Assembly (NCBI GenBank): GCA_964654135.1
Contig: CAZZHV010000011.1
Span: forward strand, 1 to 30,045
Origin: CAMLQK01 sp964654135
GTDB taxonomy: Bacteria; Patescibacteriota; Saccharimonadia; Saccharimonadales; UBA4665
Direction of reading: 5' to 3'
DNA length: 30,045 nt
Under the pieces are notes generated by a model. The model was not told the origin of the DNA. It searched no databases and saw nothing but the letters and a program-made list of their open reading frames with translations. Made by a program: the position numbers and the translations under genes. Each line of letters begins with the position of its first letter. The stretch's first letter is position 1. Shown here piece by piece: positions 8,202 through 17,020 of this stretch.

Positions 8202-8308
8202 GGCACACCTCCTTATTAGTTGTCCACCTTGCGATGGTATATTCAGTGTATCAAGCAGCCGTGATACTGGCTGTAAGCTATTTCACATGGGCGTAGTCGA
8301 AAACTCCG

Positions 8309-8788
8309 CTACTTGAAGCTTTTTGTGTACAGGATAACTTTGCCACCCTCGGCAGTTGTCGAGACGATACTGACGCTTTTGCCATCAGCGCTACGTTTAA
8401 TACTGTAGCCTGTGTAATATTTCTGGTCCTTGGCATTACAGAGACCGTCCTGCGTCACCATGCCAGAAGTAGGATCGTACACCATATCGTACATGTAGTC
8501 TGGCACCAGCTGTTTACAGAGGTCAACCTGGCCAGATTCGGAGCCGATATTTTGGTATGAGGTCGTCAATCCGCTCGGCAAGCTGCTTTTATCGTAATAG
8601 TAACGCGAGATGCCCTGCATTAAAGCTGCTTCTGCGGTTTTACGCTGATAATTATTACGTTCAGTAGTACGGGGATTCTCGCGCAGCAGGAATATTGTAC
8701 CAATGCCTACCACTGTTATTAGCAAGAAGGCTACAAAAAGTTCTGGCAGGGTAAAACCTGCTTGGCGTGAAGAAGATAGGGACTTCAT
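8309..8788 (-). CDS. Type IV prepilin-like protein
   Basis: 159 residues from the ATG at 8788. Residues 1-11 are a short basic leader ending in Gly, followed by FTLPELFVAFLLITVVGIGTIFLL: the class III signal of type IV pilins and pseudopilins, with cleavage expected between G11 and F12 and the conserved Glu at +5 (E16). One membrane helix, then a soluble domain with a Cys pair (DLC and GLC). Pili of this family give surface attachment and DNA uptake; in Saccharibacteria they are linked to host contact. No prepilin peptidase or assembly ATPase is in view. TACTAT lies 6 nt before the ATG with TTGTCA 18 nt further up, so the mRNA is probably leaderless; an in-frame GTG at 8836 is upstream of that promoter and is rejected. 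Confidence 0.8.
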   Translation of the reverse strand: MKSLSSSRQAGFTLPELFVAFLLITVVGIGTIFLLRENPRTTERNNYQRKTAEAALMQGISRYYYDKSSLPSGLTTSYQNIGSESGQVDLCKQLVPDYMYDMVYDPTSGMVTQDGLCNAKDQKYYTGYSIKRSADGKSVSIVSTTAEGGKVILYTKSFK

Positions 8789-8794
8789 GAAGGT

Positions 8795-8824
8795 ATAGTA
8801 CCGTGGTATGGGCACCCCTGACAA
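8795..8824 (-). promoter_or_regulatory. Promoter of the prepilin-like gene (leaderless)
   Basis: On the minus strand TTGTCA (8824-8819), an 18-nt spacer and TACTAT (8800-8795), followed 6 nt later by the ATG. Confidence 0.6.
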
Positions 8825-8902
8825 ACCAAACTGCACCAGTTCTCAGGAAAATTTCAACTAAACTAGGGTATACTAGGGTCAGTAACTAATGAGGTCCTCC
8901 CG

Positions 8903-9853
8903 GTGAAATTAATCGTACAGATCCCTTGTCTGAACGAAGAACAGACATTACCGCTCGTACTTGAGAGCATTCCTAAGAAAATTAAGGGCATCGACGAAAT
9001 CGAAGTATTAGTCATCGACGATGGCTGCCGTGATAAAACTATCGAAATCGCTAAGCAAATGGGCGTAAAGCACTTTGTCACCCATAAACAAAACCGTGGG
9101 CTCGCCCGATCATTCTACGACGGCTTGCTTAAATCACTCGAACTTGGCGCAGACATTATTGTTAACACCGACGGCGACAACCAGTATCAACAAGAAAAAA
9201 TTGCTGATCTTGTAGCACCGATCATCAACAATGAAGCTGACATGGTGATTGCCGATCGTCTCGTGCAGTCAATTGACCATTTTTCCAAGGGTAAGAAGAT
9301 CATGCAGGCCTTCGGTACTAAAGTGCTCAATACTGCTGCTCGTACCAACGTACCTGACGCACCAAGCGGCTTTCGCGCTTATTCACGTGATGCTGCTATG
9401 CAGATTAATGTCGTCACACGCTTTAGCTACACTATGGAAACACTTGTTCAGGCAGGCAACAAGGGTATTTCGATTGCCAGTGTGCCAATCCCAACCAACC
9501 CCAAATTGCGCGAATCACGCCTGTTTAAGAACTCATTTGAGCACATCTATAAGTCAGGTGCAGCAATCAGTCGCGCATTCATCATGTACCGTCCGTACGT
9601 CGTCTTTAATACGCTTGGAGCGATACTGTTAGTACTTGGGCTCATACCATTCCTGCGCTATCTGTATTTCTTCATCTTTGACGCTACACACGGTGCTCAC
9701 CACCTACAATCCCTCATTGGTGGTAGCGTATTACTCATTGCGGCATTTATTGCTTTTACGCTTGGTATTATCGCCGATTTGACGCGCATCAACCGCAAGC
9801 TCATTGAAGACATGATAGAAGAACAGCGTCGCGAACGCTTCGCTAAGAAATAA
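8903..9853 (+). CDS. GT2 family glycosyltransferase (polyprenyl-phosphate sugar synthase type)
   Basis: 316 residues from a GTG at 8903 (GAGGT about 8 nt upstream; TATACT at 8869-8874). The N-terminal 220 residues are a GT-A domain: VQIPCLNEEQTLP, then VIDDGCRDKT (nucleotide-binding Asp pair) and NTDGDNQY (metal-binding DxD equivalent). Two membrane helices follow (about 232-258 and 270-292), then a basic tail. This layout matches DPM1/GtrB-like enzymes that move a sugar from a nucleotide donor onto a polyprenyl-phosphate lipid. The polytopic glycosyltransferase-like protein encoded next door and convergently could use such a lipid-linked sugar, which is inference. Confidence 0.9.
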   Translation: MKLIVQIPCLNEEQTLPLVLESIPKKIKGIDEIEVLVIDDGCRDKTIEIAKQMGVKHFVTHKQNRGLARSFYDGLLKSLELGADIIVNTDGDNQYQQEKIADLVAPIINNEADMVIADRLVQSIDHFSKGKKIMQAFGTKVLNTAARTNVPDAPSGFRAYSRDAAMQINVVTRFSYTMETLVQAGNKGISIASVPIPTNPKLRESRLFKNSFEHIYKSGAAISRAFIMYRPYVVFNTLGAILLVLGLIPFLRYLYFFIFDATHGAHHLQSLIGGSVLLIAAFIAFTLGIIADLTRINRKLIEDMIEEQRRERFAKK

Positions 9854-9868
9854 AACTATCCGCAAAAA

Positions 9869-9898
9869 AACAAACGGTCCCTTAGAGGACCGTTTTTG
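9869..9898. terminator. Bidirectional intrinsic terminator
   Basis: AAACGGTCC, loop CTTAGA, GGACCGTTT with A-rich and T-rich flanks. The stop of the minus-strand neighbour (9882-9884) lies in the loop, so the hairpin serves both convergent genes. Confidence 0.85.
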
Positions 9899-11393
9899 TT
9901 TGCTTGCTACCCTGGATAATAAACGGATCGAGGATATTCCTGGCTGTATCGTTAACTTTGATAACGGTGTTGTTTGGCCAATACCAAGAAGCATCGCTGC
10001 GCATAATAAAGGTAAACAGACCGCCCCCTTGCAAGAACAGCAACAGTACAACCAAAGCCAGAGCAGGTCGCACAGATTGCATACGCCTCGTTAGGCTCCA
10101 GAAGCCACGAAACGCAATAGCGGCCATCAGCGGCAGCACAGGGATAAGATAACGGCCGTTAACTGCCACTGCGTGCCCAGTTTCGTGATACATCTTGTAG
10201 TTATCAACCCATAATGCGCCGCAGTAAAAGGCAACAATCAACAAACAGAGGAGTAAAAGGGGCCTCGAAATAACACGTTTAAAGTAAACAATCGTCACTC
10301 CTAACATTGCCGCTGCCAGCACAATCGCCGTTAACGAAGGGAATGGCAGGGGTGGATAATTGGTGTAGTTGCGCTCTGAACTATTGATTGCAAAGAAGAG
10401 GCGCCACCAAAGGCCTTCAAGCCACTGACCGGTATATTCAATTGGGTTACCCTCAAACACCTCGCCAGACTCTTGTCGGTCCTGCGCGTAGTTGTAGTCG
10501 CGAATCCAGGGGCCATACGAACTACAGTGATCGTAATTAAGCACTTGATCACATGAAGGCACAGGAGTGTGATACTTGATCATATTAACGCCAAAGCGTT
10601 GGAAAAAGAACAGACCGCCCAGAATCAAGCACAGCAAAATGCCGATACGAGCTTTGGGCGCAATACCCTTAAAGTTGGTGCATATTGCTTGGCGCAGCTT
10701 GCCCCAAGAGCTAAACGACTTAACGCCATCAATGACCAAGAAAATAACAATTGCAGCAAAAATCGGCAAGAATGAGTACTTTACGACACTCGAGAAGAGC
10801 GCCAAAACCAATAGCGCTGACAGTGAGCGTAGTTCAAATCGGCCAGCCGTAAATTCGCGATGGATATCTGTTACTAGCAAACATGCCCAAGCAATGAGGA
10901 CTATAAGTAGGTTGTCGTAGTTGATGTGCGCCGCCAGCTGCGGCACGATTGGAATAAGCACAAAAATACCGAGCGCCACATGCGAAAAGGCAGGTGAGTG
11001 GGTGAGGCGTAATAACACCTTGCGGAAGATCACCAGCGCGTAGGCAAAAAGGCCAACATTTATGAGGCGCAAAATAATAATGCGCGTTGTTTCATCGGAT
11101 ACAATATGAGTCAGTAGGCGATACGGGAAGCTCATAAGGTAGTGATACAGATACGATGGATCACGTGCTACGGCGCCAAAAGCATCGGCTCCCTCTGGAT
11201 GACTCGCCAAAAATGGTGACCAATGTGTGGAATATATCTTGATAAGGCCAAAGTGGAAGTCCTCGTCAAAAGGCATTGGATAGATTGCCGACAAGGCGAT
11301 CCAGATGGCTTCGATAATAAAAAACACGATGATGCCGATAAAAAAAGCCCGTGAGCCAAAGAGCTTAGTTAGTCGATTTAGGAAGTTTTTCAT
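9882..11393 (-). CDS. Polytopic membrane glycosyltransferase-like protein
   Basis: 503 residues from the ATG at 11393, with about eleven predicted membrane helices. After the first helix an acidic pair sits in the first outer loop (MPFDEDFHFG), the position of the catalytic Asp/Glu in GT-C enzymes of the PMT/ArnT type; a second loop carries HPEGADAF. A large extracytoplasmic segment between helices contains several Cys and aromatic residues (VPSCDQVLNYDHCSSYGPW). I infer a GT-C transferase using a polyprenyl-linked sugar, fitting the GT2 gene next to it. TATAAT lies 13 nt before the start, giving an almost leaderless mRNA without a Shine-Dalgarno. Upstream in-frame codons extending to 11534 overlap the divergent promoter and are not accepted. 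Confidence 0.75.
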   Translation of the reverse strand: MKNFLNRLTKLFGSRAFFIGIIVFFIIEAIWIALSAIYPMPFDEDFHFGLIKIYSTHWSPFLASHPEGADAFGAVARDPSYLYHYLMSFPYRLLTHIVSDETTRIIILRLINVGLFAYALVIFRKVLLRLTHSPAFSHVALGIFVLIPIVPQLAAHINYDNLLIVLIAWACLLVTDIHREFTAGRFELRSLSALLVLALFSSVVKYSFLPIFAAIVIFLVIDGVKSFSSWGKLRQAICTNFKGIAPKARIGILLCLILGGLFFFQRFGVNMIKYHTPVPSCDQVLNYDHCSSYGPWIRDYNYAQDRQESGEVFEGNPIEYTGQWLEGLWWRLFFAINSSERNYTNYPPLPFPSLTAIVLAAAMLGVTIVYFKRVISRPLLLLCLLIVAFYCGALWVDNYKMYHETGHAVAVNGRYLIPVLPLMAAIAFRGFWSLTRRMQSVRPALALVVLLLFLQGGGLFTFIMRSDASWYWPNNTVIKVNDTARNILDPFIIQGSKQTKTVL

Positions 11394-11406
11394 AGAATTA
11401 CTACAT

Positions 11407-11412
11407 ATTATA
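11407..11412 (-). promoter_or_regulatory. -10 box of the polytopic membrane protein gene
   Basis: TATAAT on the minus strand, ending 13 nt before the ATG at 11393; expected leader of about 6 nt. It is back-to-back with the plus-strand promoter at 11472. Confidence 0.5.
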
Positions 11413-11471
11413 CAGGCGCTACTGTAGAAAACCTTAAAGAACGTCATATATGGAATAATTATTGTTTGCGA

Positions 11472-11477
11472 TATACT
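11472..11477 (+). promoter_or_regulatory. -10 box giving a leaderless mRNA
   Basis: TATACT ends 7 nt before the ATG at 11485. There is no Shine-Dalgarno and no strong -35. Confidence 0.5.
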
Positions 11478-11484
11478 GTAGGCA

Positions 11485-12378
11485 ATGAAAAAACAGCTCA
11501 AAACCATACTCGGCTTCGTGCTCCTCGGCGCCACGATTGGTGTCTTTGCATGGTACTTAAACGGCCATCCCGAAATTGTTAATCAACTTAAGCACGTCCA
11601 TCCGGGCGTACTCCTGAGTCTCCTTGGTTTGTATGCAGTTTGGTTTGCGGCTTTGGCCGTTGTATTACAGATATCTATTCGCATGTACCAAAAGAACATG
11701 AAGACTCGTGAGAACTTCCTGCTGAGCGCATATTCTTCACTAATTAACTTCTTTGGACCAGGGCAGAGTGGTCCAGGTTTGCGCGCCGTATACCTTAAAA
11801 AGCGTCACAATGTTGGTATTAAGCAATATATCTTTGCAACACTGCTATATTATGCGTGCTATGCCATTATTAGCGCATTTATGATGTTTGTCGGCAGCCG
11901 AGCATGGTGGCAGACGGCTGTCCTCGTCCTTCTTGCCGGCGGTAGTAGCGCTTTCGTTTTAAAGTGGTATGCTCAACGGTCTAAACTGCACGAGCAGTCA
12001 GCAGTACTGCGCTTTGGTGGCTGGATGTTTGTCGCAACCACTGTGCAGTTGCTAGCTCAATTAGCTATTTACTTCGTTGAAGTGCATGCCGTAAGCAGTC
12101 ACATTTCGTTTAGCCAGATTGTTACGTACACTGGTGCAGCCAACTTTGCCCTATTTGCAGCACTAACACCAGGGGCTATTGGTATTCGCGAGGCGTTCTT
12201 GGTCTTTACCCACAATTTGCATCACATTGGCAATAACGTTATCGTTGCGGCTAATGTTATTGACCGCGCTGCGTATATTGTTTTCCTCGGCGTTCTCTTT
12301 GTTGTCGTATTTAGCCTTCATGCCGGAGACAAGTTTAAGCTTCGCCAAATGGCTGCCGAAGAAAAAAACAATGTCTAA
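11485..12378 (+). CDS. UPF0104 / lysylphosphatidylglycerol synthase TM-domain-like protein
   Basis: 297 residues, six to eight membrane helices, beginning MKKQLKTILGFVLLGATIGVF. The region around residues 85-105 (SLINFFGPGQSGPGLRAVYLKK) matches the conserved N-G/PGQ-G...R..YL block of the UPF0104/LPG_synthase_TM family, and the late segment ALTPGAIGIREAF matches its P-G-G-x-G-x-x-E motif with Ala for the second Gly. Family members include AglD and the flippase half of MprF, acting on lipid-linked sugars or lipids. With a GT2 and a GT-C-like gene alongside, a role in lipid-linked sugar handling is plausible. Expressed from a leaderless promoter divergent from the GT-C-like gene. Confidence 0.85.
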   Translation: MKKQLKTILGFVLLGATIGVFAWYLNGHPEIVNQLKHVHPGVLLSLLGLYAVWFAALAVVLQISIRMYQKNMKTRENFLLSAYSSLINFFGPGQSGPGLRAVYLKKRHNVGIKQYIFATLLYYACYAIISAFMMFVGSRAWWQTAVLVLLAGGSSAFVLKWYAQRSKLHEQSAVLRFGGWMFVATTVQLLAQLAIYFVEVHAVSSHISFSQIVTYTGAANFALFAALTPGAIGIREAFLVFTHNLHHIGNNVIVAANVIDRAAYIVFLGVLFVVVFSLHAGDKFKLRQMAAEEKNNV

Positions 12379-12442
12379 CAAACGAAGCATTAGCTTTTAA
12401 GCCACCTACCAGGGTACAATATATTTACTACAGTGAGTACAT

Positions 12443-13615
12443 ATGGACTGGCTTGACGGGATAATAATTATTACTTTGCTCGCAGCAATTGTGCGTGGTA
12501 TTGAAATGGGGCTTGTGCGCCAATTATTTTCGGTGTGTGGCTTTTTTGGCGGCCTCTTTCTGGGTGCAGCTATCGAGGCGCATACCGTGCATTCCATGAC
12601 AACTACTGCGTCGCGAACAATTTGGTCATTGGTGATTACGCTTGGCGCTGGTTTGGTCGGACTCGTATTTGCCGAGCTCGTGGCAAACCGGCTCAAATCG
12701 CGTATCGCGCTCACCAGAATGGATGCTATCGATAGCTCTGCTGGATCTGTCTTAGCCGCAATCGGCATTCTTATTAGTGCCTGGCTGGGCGCTAGCATTT
12801 TTACCAACACGCCGTTTCCACAAGTGCAGCAACAGATACGCGACTCAGCAATTATTAGCAGTATCGATCGTGTTATGCCGCCAGCGCCAAATGTTATAGC
12901 TAAGGTCGGCCACCTTATAACGCCAAACGGATTTCCGCAGGTGTTCACCGGTGCCGAACCAGAGCCAACCAAAAGCGAAGTTGAAACACCAAATCTTGGC
13001 GAGCTAACTTCTGGCGTTAACAAGGCAAAAGACTCGGTTGTAAAGATCGAAGGTGAGGGGTGTGGCGGCATTGTCGAGGGGTCGGGCTTTGTCGCTGGTA
13101 ACGGTATCGTCATAACTAATGCCCATGTTGTGGCTGGCGTTGCTAAGCCACAGGTCATCGACAAAAACGGTACGCACAAGACTACTGTAATATGGTTTAA
13201 CCCCGACCTTGACTTGGCAGTTTTGCGTTCTCTTAATCTGAGCGGCAAACCGCTCAATCTTTCGGACACTACATTGCCTAGCGGCACCAAAGGGGCCGTG
13301 CTTGGCTACCCTGGGGGTGGAGATTTTCATGTTGACCCGGCGGCCATTATAGATGCGTTTACCGCTACTGGTCGCAACATTTACAACCACAATACCGCTA
13401 CACGACAGATCTATTCCATGAAAGCCGACGTTATTTCTGGCAACTCCGGCGGGCCGCTTATTGACAACAACGGGACAGTTATCGGCATCGTATTTGCTCA
13501 TTCCGTTACCTACCAACATATCGGCTATGCGCTAACTATGCCGCAAGTTATTGATCAGCTCGATCAAGCCAAACAAAATATAGAGCCAGTTGGAACAGGC
13601 ACGTGTGCTGAATAG
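12443..13615 (+). CDS. MarP-like membrane serine protease (CvpA plus trypsin domain)
   Basis: 390 residues. Residues 1-130 hold four membrane helices of the CvpA (colicin V production) type; the rest is an extracytoplasmic chymotrypsin-fold protease with a complete triad: H228 in TNAHVVAG, D257 in DLDLAVLR and S335 in GNSGGPL. Cys66-like pairs seen in mycobacterial MarP are not obvious, but C69 (EGCGG) and the terminal Cys could pair. MarP family proteases are needed for acid and oxidative stress resistance and cell-wall processing in actinobacteria. TACAAT lies 22 nt upstream, and only a weak GAG-type Shine-Dalgarno is present. The disulfide-forming VKOR gene is next, 25 nt downstream. Confidence 0.9.
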   Translation: MDWLDGIIIITLLAAIVRGIEMGLVRQLFSVCGFFGGLFLGAAIEAHTVHSMTTTASRTIWSLVITLGAGLVGLVFAELVANRLKSRIALTRMDAIDSSAGSVLAAIGILISAWLGASIFTNTPFPQVQQQIRDSAIISSIDRVMPPAPNVIAKVGHLITPNGFPQVFTGAEPEPTKSEVETPNLGELTSGVNKAKDSVVKIEGEGCGGIVEGSGFVAGNGIVITNAHVVAGVAKPQVIDKNGTHKTTVIWFNPDLDLAVLRSLNLSGKPLNLSDTTLPSGTKGAVLGYPGGGDFHVDPAAIIDAFTATGRNIYNHNTATRQIYSMKADVISGNSGGPLIDNNGTVIGIVFAHSVTYQHIGYALTMPQVIDQLDQAKQNIEPVGTGTCAE

Positions 13616-13625
13616 TTAAAAACGG

Positions 13626-13631
13626 TATACT
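13626..13631 (+). promoter_or_regulatory. -10 box in front of the VKOR gene
   Basis: TATACT ends 9 nt before the VKOR ATG, between the protease stop (13615) and the VKOR start, so VKOR can be transcribed on its own with a leader of only a few bases. Confidence 0.5.
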
Positions 13632-13640
13632 AGTACACAT

Positions 13641-14264
13641 ATGACAAAAAAGAACGCTCTCGAAACTAGCAAATCTCGCACGCTCGGCAGATTCCTACCA
13701 TGGATTCTTGTTATAGCCGGTACTATCGGGCTTGTCTGTGCATTTATTATCATGTACGAGAAAATATCGCTGCTGCAAAACCCACAGTACACACCGTCGT
13801 GTAACCTCAATCCTGTTATTAGCTGTGGCTCAGTTATGGCGTCAGACCAAGCACACGCTTTTGGCTTCCCAAATCCAATGATCGGACTTATTGCATTTCC
13901 AGTGGTCATGGCTAGCGGTGTTGTACTGCTGGGCGGTGCAACGCTTAAGCGCTGGTACTGGCTCGGCCTACAAGCTGGATCACTCTTTGGTGTGCTTTTT
14001 GTGCATTGGCTGTTTTACCAAAGCGTCTACAACATTCACGCGCTTTGTCCTTATTGTATGGTCGTCTGGGTCGTTACTATTAGCACGTTCTGGTATGTAA
14101 CACTGTACAACCTTGGCCTTTGGTATGCGTCACTTCCGAGCTTCTTGCAGCGTGCTACAGCATTTATGCGTCGGCACCACCTCGATATTTTGCTCTTTTG
14201 GTTCCTCGTTATCACATTCTTTATCCTAAAACACTTCTGGTATTACTATTCACATTTTCTATAG
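13641..14264 (+). CDS. Vitamin K epoxide reductase family protein (VKOR)
   Basis: 207 residues with four to five membrane helices. The four redox cysteines of VKOR are all visible: C54 and C62 in the loop after helix 1 (CNLNPVISCG) and the CPYC motif at C136-C139. Bacterial VKOR re-oxidises DsbA-like thioredoxins using quinone, so it drives disulfide formation outside the cell. No thioredoxin domain is fused, and no DsbA is in view. Its position between the extracytoplasmic protease and the metal transporter fits an envelope role. The start at 13641 has no Shine-Dalgarno and lies 9 nt after the -10 box. Confidence 0.93.
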   Translation: MTKKNALETSKSRTLGRFLPWILVIAGTIGLVCAFIIMYEKISLLQNPQYTPSCNLNPVISCGSVMASDQAHAFGFPNPMIGLIAFPVVMASGVVLLGGATLKRWYWLGLQAGSLFGVLFVHWLFYQSVYNIHALCPYCMVVWVVTISTFWYVTLYNLGLWYASLPSFLQRATAFMRRHHLDILLFWFLVITFFILKHFWYYYSHFL

Positions 14265-14305
14265 TTTTAGTATCTGCTACAATTAAATAGTCTAGAGCCA
14301 AACAT

Positions 14306-15682
14306 ATGGCAATAAAAAAGAAAAACTTTCTCACAAAAACAGCCGAAGCGCCCGCTATAACCTTGGAAAGGACTGTTTTAGTTGCCCAAGCTGCAAGCAG
14401 CAGAGTTCGTGGCGGCCGTATGCTCAGACGAACTAAAGATTATTGGCACATGCTTGGACCAGGCCTCACCACTGGGGCATCAGATGATGACCCGTCGGGT
14501 ATTGCAACCTATTCTCAAACTGGCGCTCAATTTGGCTATCACTTCTTGTGGCTATCTGTATGGACATTGCCACTCATGGCTTTCGTACAAGAAATGTGTG
14601 CCCGTATTGGTATCGTAACGGGTAGGGGACTTGCCGGAAACATCCGCATCCACTTCTCTAAACGTATTTTGTACGCCTGTACATTATTGCTCTTTGTAGC
14701 CAATGCTATTAATATTGGGGCCGACCTTGGTGCCATGGCCAAGGGCGTACAGTTGCTCAACCCAAAGCTTAACTTTTCATTTTTAGTTATAGGTTTTGCC
14801 ATTTTTAGCCTCTTGTTGCAGATATTTACGCCGTATGTTCGCTACGCTAAATATCTCAAATGGCTTGCGCTCATTCTTTTGTCATATATAGCCTCATCTG
14901 TCTTGGCGCACCTCAACTGGAACGATGTACTCCACCACGCCTTCAGGCCAACTATTAATTTTGGTAAAGATGAGCTGCTGATATTGTGTGCCATTCTTGG
15001 TACTACCATTTCACCATATCTGTTTTTTTGGCAAACGTCACAAGAAGTCGAGGAGCAGGTACTACAGGGGAAAACTACATTGCGCGCTCGCCGCCACACC
15101 GATAAGGCTGATATTCGCAGTATGCGCATTGATGTCTGGTCAGGCATGTTGTTGTCGAATATTGTCATGTTCTTTATTATCGCAGCCTGTGGTGGTATTT
15201 TGTTCCCGAATGGCATTACACATATTGAGACAGCCGCGCAAGCCGCCGAAGCCTTGCGACCATTTGCAGGTGATGCAACATACTTCCTCTTTGCAATTGG
15301 CCTTATTGGCACCGGTTTACTGGCAATACCTGTACTAGCAGGCGCTAGCTCATATGCTTTTGCAGAAAGCTTCCGCTGGAAAGAAGGACTGTACCAAAAC
15401 CTTGGCCAAGCATATGCGTTCTACGGCATGATTATTATCTCGATGCTCGTTGGATTGGGTATTAACTTTATTGGCATCGACCCAATCAAAGCATTAATCT
15501 ACTCTGCAGTTGCCAATGGTCTGGTTGCACCGTTGATCCTTCTGCTAATTGTTTTACTGAGTAGTAATAAAAAGATCATGGGCCGCTGGGTCAACAAAAA
15601 ACCAGTTACAATGATTGGCTGGTTTACTTTTATCTTGATGCTCCTTGCCGGACTCGGCACAATCATCTCATTCTACCTGTAG
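14306..15682 (+). CDS. NRAMP-related divalent metal transporter (NRMT/Mg-type)
   Basis: 458 residues, about eleven membrane helices with the NRAMP fold. Helix 1 carries DDDPSG (D60-G65) in place of the canonical DPGN, and helix 6 carries ISPY (235-238) in place of the AxxMPH motif whose Met selects Mn2+/Fe2+. Loss of this Met and the extra acidic residue are the marks of NRAMP-related magnesium transporters, so Mg2+ uptake is the best guess; Mn2+ transport cannot be excluded. The N-terminal 50 residues are a basic cytosolic tail. An extended -10 (TGCTACAAT, 14275-14283) lies 22 nt upstream without a Shine-Dalgarno. The stop lies 2 nt before the scaffold gap. Confidence 0.88.
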   Translation: MAIKKKNFLTKTAEAPAITLERTVLVAQAASSRVRGGRMLRRTKDYWHMLGPGLTTGASDDDPSGIATYSQTGAQFGYHFLWLSVWTLPLMAFVQEMCARIGIVTGRGLAGNIRIHFSKRILYACTLLLFVANAINIGADLGAMAKGVQLLNPKLNFSFLVIGFAIFSLLLQIFTPYVRYAKYLKWLALILLSYIASSVLAHLNWNDVLHHAFRPTINFGKDELLILCAILGTTISPYLFFWQTSQEVEEQVLQGKTTLRARRHTDKADIRSMRIDVWSGMLLSNIVMFFIIAACGGILFPNGITHIETAAQAAEALRPFAGDATYFLFAIGLIGTGLLAIPVLAGASSYAFAESFRWKEGLYQNLGQAYAFYGMIIISMLVGLGINFIGIDPIKALIYSAVANGLVAPLILLLIVLLSSNKKIMGRWVNKKPVTMIGWFTFILMLLAGLGTIISFYL

Positions 15683-15684
15683 TC

Positions 15685-15784
15685 NNNNNNNNNNNNNNNN
15701 NNNNNNNNNNNNNNNNNNNNNNNNNNNNNNNNNNNNNNNNNNNNNNNNNNNNNNNNNNNNNNNNNNNNNNNNNNNNNNNNNNNN
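15685..15784. other. Scaffold gap (100 N)
   Basis: Exactly 100 N separate the transporter stop from the permease stop. A run of this length usually marks a gap of unknown true size, so further genes could be missing here and the two sides need not be close in the genome. Confidence 0.95.
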
Positions 15785-17020
15785 TTATTCGTGGCGGAGA
15801 GCTTCGATAGGATCTTTGCGAGCTGCTTTAACTGCAGGTGCGGTGCCAAAGATAATGCCGACGGCCACAGATACAGCCGTAGCAAGGGCAATTGCACTCC
15901 ATGAGATGACCGGCTCATATGACGTATATGCATGCATAAGACCATTAACGATAAGGGAAATAATGATACCCAGGAAGCCACCAGCAACGCTCAATACGGT
16001 ACTCTCGAGCATAAATTGCCATAAGATTTGTTGGTTGGTTGCGCCAACTGCTTTACGGATACCAATTTCATGCATGCGTTCGGTAACAGAGACAAGCATG
16101 ATGTTCATAATGCCAATACCACCCACAAGTAGAGAAATGGCCGCAACAGCTGTAATAAAGGTAGTTAACAGGTCGATAACACCACTGCTCATGCTGATGC
16201 TTTTTTCTTCGTCGAGAACAGTAAAGTCTTGCTCGCCACCGTTTTGTTTCTTGAGACTTTCACTAATACTGCCAATGACAGGCTTAAGCTGTTTTGTATT
16301 GGTCGGCTTTGCGAGAATCGCATAGTACTCAGTAGTATTACCAGTAATATGATCGGCCATTTGGTGCGGAATAAAGATAGAGTTGTCAAAGTTGGCCGTA
16401 GGCGATAGTGGCGGAGCGTTGAACTTTGTAAAGACACCGCGAACTGTGAATGTCTGGTTTCGCAACGTAAATGTCTTGCCAAGCGGTGCGGTTTGGCCAA
16501 AAAGATCGTAGGCTACCTGTTGGCCGATAACTGCGCTACTGAGGTCGGAATTATCGTCAAAGAAATCACCATAGTGCATTTTCTGGTTAAGCACCTGAGG
16601 CAAATCGGGACTTGTCGCTATGATAGAGGTGTCAGGCATTTTAACACCTTCGCCTGAGGTGACAGAGCCGGTAACGAGCCCGAGTGGTGCCGTAAGCTTA
16701 ACGCCGGAAGTCTTTTTGACCGCGTCATAATCTTTTTCTGTGAGGCCGCTCAAAGATGCACGCCCAAAGAGCAAGTCGCTATTGGCGATCATCGCCTTAG
16801 AGCTAGCCTGCTGGACCTTGCCAGGGCGAATTGTAATAAGATCTTTGCCAAAGTGACCGATCTGTTGGGAAACTTGGTGTTTCATGCCATCGCCGATGCC
16901 AATAATCGTAACAACAGCAACGATGCCAATAATCACACCGAGCATTGTTAGCGTGCTGCGCCACTTAGCCTTGCGCAAGCTTGTAGTCGCCATTTTAAGA
17001 TTGCCGCGTGCTGCGCTCAT
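15785..17020 (-). CDS. MacB-type ABC transporter permease
   Basis: 411 residues, complete: the TAA stop is the first triplet after the scaffold gap. Layout: N-terminal helix following KAKWRSTLTMLGVIIGIVAVVTIIGIGDG, a periplasmic-type MacB_PCD domain of about 220 residues, then three helices with SVTERMHEIGIRKAVGATN, the FtsX-domain coupling segment. It is closer to canonical MacB/YknZ than the permease at 950-2311. The gene overlaps the ATPase gene by 4 nt (ATGA), so the two are translationally coupled. The substrate is unknown; export of a peptide or lipid is typical. Confidence 0.93.
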   Translation of the reverse strand: MSAARGNLKMATTSLRKAKWRSTLTMLGVIIGIVAVVTIIGIGDGMKHQVSQQIGHFGKDLITIRPGKVQQASSKAMIANSDLLFGRASLSGLTEKDYDAVKKTSGVKLTAPLGLVTGSVTSGEGVKMPDTSIIATSPDLPQVLNQKMHYGDFFDDNSDLSSAVIGQQVAYDLFGQTAPLGKTFTLRNQTFTVRGVFTKFNAPPLSPTANFDNSIFIPHQMADHITGNTTEYYAILAKPTNTKQLKPVIGSISESLKKQNGGEQDFTVLDEEKSISMSSGVIDLLTTFITAVAAISLLVGGIGIMNIMLVSVTERMHEIGIRKAVGATNQQILWQFMLESTVLSVAGGFLGIIISLIVNGLMHAYTSYEPVISWSAIALATAVSVAVGIIFGTAPAVKAARKDPIEALRHE

